Assembly (NCBI GenBank): GCA_008086245.1
Contig: VSIX01000007.1
Location: 1 to 10,963 of the forward strand
Reading direction: 5' to 3'
Length of the DNA stretch: 10,963 nt
DNA from: Candidatus Mcinerneyibacterium aminivorans
GTDB taxonomy: Bacteria; Macinerneyibacteriota; Macinerneyibacteria; Macinerneyibacteriales; Macinerneyibacteriaceae
Part shown: piece by piece, positions 7,607-10,963 of the stretch
Layout: each line of letters opens with the position of its first letter
Numbering within the stretch: position 1 is the stretch's first letter
Program-made: the position numbers and the translations under genes
The notes under the pieces: model-generated
The model's database searches: none
Told to the model about the DNA's origin: nothing
Seen by the model: only the letters and a program-made list of their open reading frames with translations

Positions 7607-8932
7607 CTATATTTCAATTTCTTTACCTACAACTTTTAAAAGATTGTACCAGCTGATATAATAATTATATTTTGCATCTATATAGTCAATTTCAGCCTGA
7701 AGATACTGCTTAATGGCATCAAATCTCTCGCTGGAATCAATAATCCCAAGCTCGTATTCTTTCATCCTCTTTCGCCTCAATTCCTGTTTTGCTTCTAAAT
7801 TCATTTTTTGCATTTCATAGTAGGATTTTGCATCCACCAAATTGTAATAAGCGGTCTTTATAAGCTTTTCCAGTGCTCTTTTTTCATTTTCGATCCTCTT
7901 TTTTGACCTTAAATATGATATTTTTTTCTGCAAAACCGAAGAAGTTGTATAATCCCCATTCAGGATATTCATTGTCAGGGAGTAAACTTCATCATTGCTG
8001 GCTTCGGGAAGGTTGCTAATAATATCATCATATTCACTGTAAGAATAATCTGCATTAACCGATGAATAAAGCCATCCCGAAAGATCAACACTTACTCCAT
8101 ATGTCAAAGCATCGTTTTCATAGCTATCAAACTCTTTATCAGTATAATTTTTCTCAAGGAAAAAATTCACCTGCGGCAGCTTTTCCATTTTATAGCTCCA
8201 GTAATTATACTTATTAGCCTTATAATTTAAAACCAAATTTTCATATTCATAGCTATTATTTTCTGCAAAATCCATATAGCTCTCAAGATTTTTAATGGTT
8301 AGCTCCGGAAATTCATATTCTTCTATTACATCAATCTCCTTATTTAAATATTCCTCGAATTCGATTTTCCTTAAATTGTAATTATTTTTTTCAACTTTTA
8401 AATTATGCTTTGCATACATATAATAATTTTTACTTTCCAGTAAATCAAGCTTTGCCGTATTCCCGTATTCATACATTTTCTCGGCTTTTTCATAATCATT
8501 TTTAGCTTTTTCTACCTCCACATCCCATAATTCAACCCTATCCTGGGCCTTTAACAATTCCAGATATTTTTTGACAGATTCAATTATGACTTCATTTTTT
8601 TTATTTTTTAAATAATTCTTTGCATATTCATAATTATATTTAGAAGATAAATAGGAAAATATTTCCTGTCCGGAATAAAATATATCCTGGGACAATCTAA
8701 AATTCTTTTTATAACTTTCATCAAGAGCATCATAATCAACCGTGGTTGATAAATCCGGAATCATTCCAAGAAGAGAATTATTTTTATTTATACCCGATAT
8801 TTTTTTGTTAATTTTTGCCTCTTTATAGTCCAAATTTTCTTCTAATGAAATTTTTACCGCATCCTGAAGAGTAATACCGTTAATTTGAATAAAAAATGAT
8901 AATACAATTAATACTGCGAATATTTTTTTCAA
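7607..8932 (-). CDS. TolC-family outer-membrane efflux channel, TTG start
   Basis: Outer-membrane factor giving the exit duct of the efflux pump. From the chosen TTG the protein has 441 residues, close to the usual TolC length. It begins KKIFAVLIVLSFFIQING, a clean signal peptide, then ITLQDAVKISLEENL, the standard N-terminus of mature OEP-family proteins. Two structural repeats are visible. The first includes EKAEKMYEYGNTAKLDLLES (about 148-167) and the second has RMKEYELGIIDSSERFDAIK (about 389-408), both the helix-turn pattern typical of TolC. Aromatic beta-strand stretches lie around 55-95 and 255-300. The frame is open upstream to an ATG at 8969-8971, but that would add 13 residues (MSINKNMIEERSI) before the signal and lacks a good SD. 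The TTG has AAAGGAG just upstream. It is the first gene of the operon, about 190 nt behind a consensus promoter. Confidence 0.95.
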   Translation of the reverse strand: MKKIFAVLIVLSFFIQINGITLQDAVKISLEENLDYKEAKINKKISGINKNNSLLGMIPDLSTTVDYDALDESYKKNFRLSQDIFYSGQEIFSYLSSKYNYEYAKNYLKNKKNEVIIESVKKYLELLKAQDRVELWDVEVEKAKNDYEKAEKMYEYGNTAKLDLLESKNYYMYAKHNLKVEKNNYNLRKIEFEEYLNKEIDVIEEYEFPELTIKNLESYMDFAENNSYEYENLVLNYKANKYNYWSYKMEKLPQVNFFLEKNYTDKEFDSYENDALTYGVSVDLSGWLYSSVNADYSYSEYDDIISNLPEASNDEVYSLTMNILNGDYTTSSVLQKKISYLRSKKRIENEKRALEKLIKTAYYNLVDAKSYYEMQKMNLEAKQELRRKRMKEYELGIIDSSERFDAIKQYLQAEIDYIDAKYNYYISWYNLLKVVGKEIEI

Positions 8933-8936
8933 AATA

Positions 8937-8943
8937 CTCCTTT
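8937..8943 (-). promoter_or_regulatory. Ribosome binding site supporting the TTG start of the channel gene
   Basis: AAAGGAG on the minus strand ends 4 nt before the TTG at 8930-8932. It lies inside the longer open frame that starts at 8971. The spacing is a little short, but the match is far better than anything before the upstream ATGs. Confidence 0.65.
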
Positions 8944-9012
8944 CCTCGATCATATTTTTATTTATACTCATATCTTTTTATTATTAGATACGTTCAAAAC
9001 TCTTAATGTTTC

Positions 9013-9030
9013 AATAAATCGATATTTATT
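9013..9030 (-). promoter_or_regulatory. AT-rich hairpin in the operon leader
   Basis: AATAAAT and ATTTATT form a perfect 7-bp inverted repeat around CGAT, about 80 nt before the channel start. It is predicted to be in the 5' leader, and the stem is entirely A-T. It could be a protein-binding dyad or simply a chance AT palindrome. Confidence 0.3.
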
Positions 9031-9044
9031 TATATTTTCCTGCT

Positions 9045-9064
9045 TGCATTCTCCATAGAATGCA
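9045..9064 (-). promoter_or_regulatory. 8-bp perfect hairpin in the operon leader
   Basis: TGCATTCT and AGAATGCA are exact reverse complements separated by a 4-nt loop. This is the most stable simple hairpin I see in the predicted leader, roughly +59 to +78 from the inferred transcription start. No T-run follows it, so it is not a classical terminator. It may stabilise the transcript or bind a regulator. Confidence 0.45.
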
Positions 9065-9087
9065 TGGTAATAAGTATAGAAACTCTA

Positions 9088-9108
9088 ATCAATTTGTAAA
9101 CCATTGAT
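9088..9108. promoter_or_regulatory. Candidate operator dyad just inside the operon leader
   Basis: ATCAAT at 9088-9093 is mirrored by ATTGAT at 9103-9108 with a 9-bp centre, giving a 21-bp dyad. It spans about +15 to +35 from the inferred start of the operon. Size and position suit a dimeric repressor that blocks early elongation, as with TetR-family control of efflux operons. No regulator gene is in the window, so this is inference. Confidence 0.3.
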
Positions 9109-9129
9109 AGTGCCTTACTCCGCTAAATT

Positions 9130-9157
9130 ATTATACATATTTTTCGCCGTCTGTCAA
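9130..9157 (-). promoter_or_regulatory. Consensus sigma70-type promoter of the efflux operon
   Basis: On the minus strand TTGACA (9157-9152) is followed after 16 bp by TATAAT (9135-9130). Both hexamers match consensus perfectly, with near-optimal spacing. Transcription should start near 9123, leaving a leader of about 190 nt before the channel's TTG. Such a strong core promoter on an efflux operon suggests it is either constitutively high or held down by a repressor. Confidence 0.8.
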
Positions 9158-9273
9158 TTTTTTCGCTAATCGAAATATCAACCCTATATACCTTCCATCG
9201 TTTTTCTATATTATTAATTATAAGATAGAATTGTGAAGATATTGTAAATCAATAAAAAATTTTTAGAGATGAT

Positions 9274-9302
9274 TTTAACCTAAGTTAAAGTTTAAGTTTA
9301 AG
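9274..9302. repeat. Palindrome with adjoining TTAAGT microrepeat
   Basis: TTTAAC and GTTAAA (6 bp each, 4-bp centre) are followed at once by AGTTTAAGTTTAAGT. The palindrome could be a regulator site for either divergent promoter, but the AT-rich setting makes chance plausible. Confidence 0.3.
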
Positions 9303-9415
9303 TAAAAATTAATACTTATTTTTCTGAAGAAAAGATTTAAAAGTACATACAAAGTAGTGCTTGAGATCACTTCATCAGTTTTTTTAAAAAATTCTTCCCC
9401 GTAATGACTTTTTTT

Positions 9416-9466
9416 GAATTCTGTTATCTGTGTTCTCGGTATGTTTCAGGTCACTGAAAACAGAAT
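9416..9466. repeat. Second ATTCTG-type inverted repeat, upstream of the operon
   Basis: ATTCTGTT at 9418-9425 pairs with AACAGAAT at 9459-9466. A nested hairpin TTTCAG-GTCA-CTGAAA lies at 9444-9459, sharing base 9459 with the outer arm. The words GAATTCTGTT and TGTTATCTG recur in the element at 133-209, so the efflux operon is bracketed by two relatives. No ORF is inside. Confidence 0.5.
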
Positions 9467-9477
9467 ACTCTATTTCT

Positions 9478-9498
9478 AATTCGCCATTAGCAATTCGC
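9478..9498. repeat. Short tandem of AATTCGC words
   Basis: AATTCGC at 9478-9484 recurs at 9492-9498 (14-bp period) with CATTAGC between. It adjoins the ATTCTG inverted repeat and looks like the same kind of word-built intergenic sequence. Confidence 0.4.
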
Positions 9499-9674
9499 AA
9501 TTTTAATCACTGACGAGATTTTTAGTGACGGAAGTTAGTTTCTGAAGTTCTTATCCGTAATATGTAATAGATGTAATACCTTAGAAGTACTTTCAGGTAA
9601 TGAGTTCTAAAAATTCTTTTATCATAATTTTTCAATCAAAACCCTTATTTTGATTTTTTAATAAACAATAATTA

Positions 9675-9703
9675 TTGCCATATCAACAAATTAGAGCTAA
9701 TAT
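9675..9703 (+). promoter_or_regulatory. Promoter candidate for the lipoprotein gene
   Basis: TTGCCA (9675-9680) and TAATAT (9698-9703) are separated by exactly 17 bp. This gives a transcription start near 9710 and a leader of about 16 nt that contains little beyond the ribosome site. TATAGA at 9701-9706 is an alternative -10 with worse spacing. The match is moderate. Confidence 0.5.
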
Positions 9704-9712
9704 AGATTATTA

Positions 9713-9720
9713 AAAGGAGG
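9713..9720 (+). promoter_or_regulatory. Strong ribosome binding site of the lipoprotein gene
   Basis: AAAGGAGG is a full anti-SD match placed 5 nt before the ATG at 9726. It fixes this start and implies efficient translation. Confidence 0.8.
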
Positions 9721-9725
9721 GAAAT

Positions 9726-10565
9726 ATGGTTAGAAAATTTTTCACACTTGTTATTGTTTTATCAATTATTCTTTTTGTCTTCGGTTGTTCAAGCACATCA
9801 AATACAGGGAATAATCCCCCTGAAGCGGAACTTCTTAGTACAATGAACAGTGCTTTTGATGATTTAGGAACAGCCGCTTCCCAAAGCGATTTTTCCACCG
9901 ATATTTATTATGAGGATATTTTTGATTTACAGGTAGGAATGCTTCCAGGTTTACAAAATTATTTAAACATTTACAATGAATTTGCTGCAAATGCTGAATA
10001 TAACAGTACAGAAAATAGATGGGAAGCTACGGTTACGGATCCGTTAAACCTACAAAATACTATCACACTATATGGAGAAAACATAGAAGAAGGGTTCTGG
10101 ATACATTCTCCGGATGATCCCTCAGGAGTGGGAGTTATACTATATCCGGAAGAAAACTCTGTTACAATCTATATTCAGGGAACTCCTTCCGAAACCGATC
10201 CTCATATAAAGGCAGAATTATACAGTTCAAACGGATACTTTTACGGCTTTTTACTTATTCAGCCATCCGATTATTCAGCTTATATGGTAAAATTTAAATT
10301 TGAAGATGCTATACCAACAACCGACTTTCATCTGGAATATGGATCTTACCTTACTGAGTCCTATCAACTAGTTGGTAAAATGAGTAGCAAATCCGTAGAT
10401 ACACCGCAGGTGGTACCACCTTTTGATATAGCAGAATATGATTTTATAAGAAACAGAACGATTACCGCAGAAGATTGGTTTTCATCTTTGGCAGAATTAA
10501 GGTCCTACATTACAATTACTTATACCGATACTTCATTCGATTATCAGTCTAATTATGTAAGATAG
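9726..10565 (+). CDS. Predicted secreted lipoprotein of unknown function (279 aa)
   Basis: I do not recognise a family. The N-terminus is a textbook lipoprotein signal: MVRKFF, a hydrophobic core, then VFGC with lipidation Cys21. Ser at +2 points to the outer membrane if the Lol +2 rule holds here. A Ser/Asn/Pro-rich tether (22-33) leads to one helical segment (about 33-55), then a mostly beta-looking, acidic, aromatic-rich body with alternating patterns such as NRWEATVTD (97-105), TITLYG (112-117) and VTIYIQG (146-152). An Asp/Trp patch with EDWFSSLAEL is at 249-258. No catalytic motif, repeat domain or mature cysteine was seen. It is transcribed divergently from the efflux operon with its own promoter and terminator, so a functional link is not shown. 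A surface, envelope or solute-binding role is only a guess. Confidence 0.85.
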   Translation: MVRKFFTLVIVLSIILFVFGCSSTSNTGNNPPEAELLSTMNSAFDDLGTAASQSDFSTDIYYEDIFDLQVGMLPGLQNYLNIYNEFAANAEYNSTENRWEATVTDPLNLQNTITLYGENIEEGFWIHSPDDPSGVGVILYPEENSVTIYIQGTPSETDPHIKAELYSSNGYFYGFLLIQPSDYSAYMVKFKFEDAIPTTDFHLEYGSYLTESYQLVGKMSSKSVDTPQVVPPFDIAEYDFIRNRTITAEDWFSSLAELRSYITITYTDTSFDYQSNYVR

Positions 10566-10587
10566 TAATTTATATTGCTGAAAGAAG

Positions 10588-10643
10588 CGGGTTTTTAATC
10601 TTTATAAAATAAAAAGCTATTGGTAGAAAAGATTAAAAATTCG
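10588..10643 (+). terminator. Long-stem terminator candidate after the lipoprotein gene
   Basis: CGGGTTTTTAATCTTT (10588-10603) can pair with AAAGATTAAAAATTCG (10628-10643), a 16-bp stem with two G-U wobbles and a 24-nt loop. TTTCTT follows. It begins 22 nt after the stop codon. The loop is long and the stem AT-rich, so efficiency is uncertain, but position and pairing are persuasive. Confidence 0.55.
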
Positions 10644-10691
10644 TTTCTTAGGCTATAAAATAATATATTGAAAAATAGCGATTTAAAATCT

Positions 10692-10710
10692 GGATTCTAC
10701 ATTCTGAATT
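10692..10710. repeat. ATTCTG-word fragment
   Basis: GGATTCTACATTCTGAATT resembles GGATTCTGAATTCTG at 131-145 at the other end of the window. It is probably another degenerate member of the same intergenic word family. Confidence 0.35.
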
Positions 10711-10733
10711 TTTTAACTCACACTTAATCTTAG

Positions 10734-10808
10734 TCTTAATCTAAATTTTTCGAATGAAATGAAGAAAATTTTAAGAACCTCAAAGGAATTACTTTCAAGC
10801 CAAAGACC
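10734..10808. repeat. 75-bp direct repeat, copy A
   Basis: This stretch matches 10886-10960 at 71 of 75 positions, with mismatches at 10777, 10795, 10798 and 10799. It starts TCTTAATCTAAATTTTTCG and ends CCAAAGACC. No coding frame is conserved. Confidence 0.9.
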
Positions 10809-10820
10809 AAAGACCAACGA
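10800..10820. repeat. Three-unit CCAAAGA tandem
   Basis: Units CCAAAGA, CCAAAGA and CCAACGA follow each other without gaps. A further CCAAAGACC occurs at the end of copy B (10952-10960), so the tandem is part of the larger repeat and varies in unit number. Confidence 0.7.
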
Positions 10821-10828
10821 CGGAGGTC

Positions 10829-10850
10829 AAAAATTGCGGTAGCAATTTTT
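10829..10850. repeat. Perfect 9-bp hairpin between the repeat copies
   Basis: AAAAATTGC and GCAATTTTT pair perfectly around GGTA. The stem ends in five T on either strand, so it could act as a weak bidirectional terminator, or it may be the structural core of the repeat unit. Confidence 0.6.
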
Positions 10851-10857
10851 AAAAGCT

Positions 10858-10876
10858 TCAAAGGAACAACTTTCAA
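10858..10876. repeat. Partial third copy of the repeat
   Basis: TCAAAGGAACAACTTTCAA matches 17 of 19 bases of the inner part of copy A (10780-10798). It sits between the two full copies, which suggests repeated internal duplication. Confidence 0.6.
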
Positions 10877-10885
10877 AATGTTTTA

Positions 10886-10960
10886 TCTTAATCTAAATTT
10901 TTCGAATGAAATGAAGAAAATTTTAAGAGCCTCAAAGGAATTACTTACAGACCAAAGACC
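10886..10960. repeat. 75-bp direct repeat, copy B
   Basis: Second copy of the 10734-10808 sequence, offset by 152 bp and 71/75 identical. It runs to within 3 bp of the window edge, so the array may continue beyond it. Confidence 0.9.
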
Positions 10961-10963
10961 TAC

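Larger units (their letters stand above)
9158..9674. other. Non-coding AT-rich stretch between divergent promoters
   Basis: I find no supportable gene here. It holds a palindrome TTTAAC-CTAA-GTTAAA (9274-9289) that runs into TTAAGT-type microrepeats (to about 9302), the ATTCTG inverted repeat (9416-9466) and a short AATTCGC tandem (9478-9498). The rest is AT-rich without visible structure. Confidence 0.6.

Noticed and set aside
9032-9070. Short leader peptide frame (ATG CAT TCT ATG ...) on the minus strand
   Set aside because: It has eleven codons, no ribosome site, and no run of regulatory codons, so it does not support an attenuation leader.
9710-9898. Minus-strand 62-residue open frame opposite the lipoprotein start
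   Set aside because: It covers the lipoprotein's ribosome site and signal peptide on the other strand and has no supporting signals.
10734-10960. Possible CRISPR array
   Set aside because: There are only two full copies of 75 bp. The unit is too long, the gap contains partial repeat copies rather than unique spacers, and no cas gene is present.

Overview
The window comes from an AT-rich bacterium with an outer membrane. It carries a complete tripartite RND (resistance-nodulation-division) efflux operon with outer-membrane channel, periplasmic adaptor and inner-membrane permeases, plus two lipoprotein signal sequences. Start codons sit behind strong Shine-Dalgarno (SD) sites, and at least one gene appears to start with TTG. 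Nothing here fixes the phylum. The channel-adaptor-permease gene order also occurs in the Borrelia bes locus, but it is not diagnostic.

Layout. Positions 1-53 probably hold the last codons of a plus-strand gene that converges on the operon. Positions 54-273 are non-coding, with an inverted repeat built from ATTCTG words and a weak terminator-like hairpin for the operon. From 8932 down to 274, on the minus strand, lie four tightly packed genes in transcription order: a TolC-family channel, a lipoprotein membrane-fusion adaptor, an RND permease of 1063 residues and a second RND permease of 1010 residues. The adaptor overlaps the first permease by 14 bp, and the two permeases overlap by 4 bp (ATGA).

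The 793-bp divergent gap (8933-9725) holds a consensus-perfect minus-strand promoter (TTGACA, 16 bp, TATAAT), a roughly 190-nt leader with dyads and hairpins, a second ATTCTG-type inverted repeat, and a plausible plus-strand promoter. The plus-strand gene at 9726-10565 encodes an unrecognised 279-residue lipoprotein and is followed by a long-stem terminator candidate. The last 230 bp hold a degenerate repeat: two 75-bp copies 152 bp apart, a 19-bp partial copy, a CCAAAGA run and a perfect 9-bp hairpin.

How the genes fit together. One channel and one adaptor are encoded with two different permeases. By analogy with MdtABC, where MdtB and MdtC assemble into a mixed trimer, the simplest hypothesis is a heteromeric pump. 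The two permeases differ in ways that fit a division of labour: one has a long cytoplasmic insert and an acidic porter-domain loop, and the other a basic loop. No regulator gene is present, so substrate and induction are unknown. I see no mobile element, CRISPR array, RNA gene or clearly new system. The most unusual content is the asymmetry of the permease pair and the intergenic repeats.
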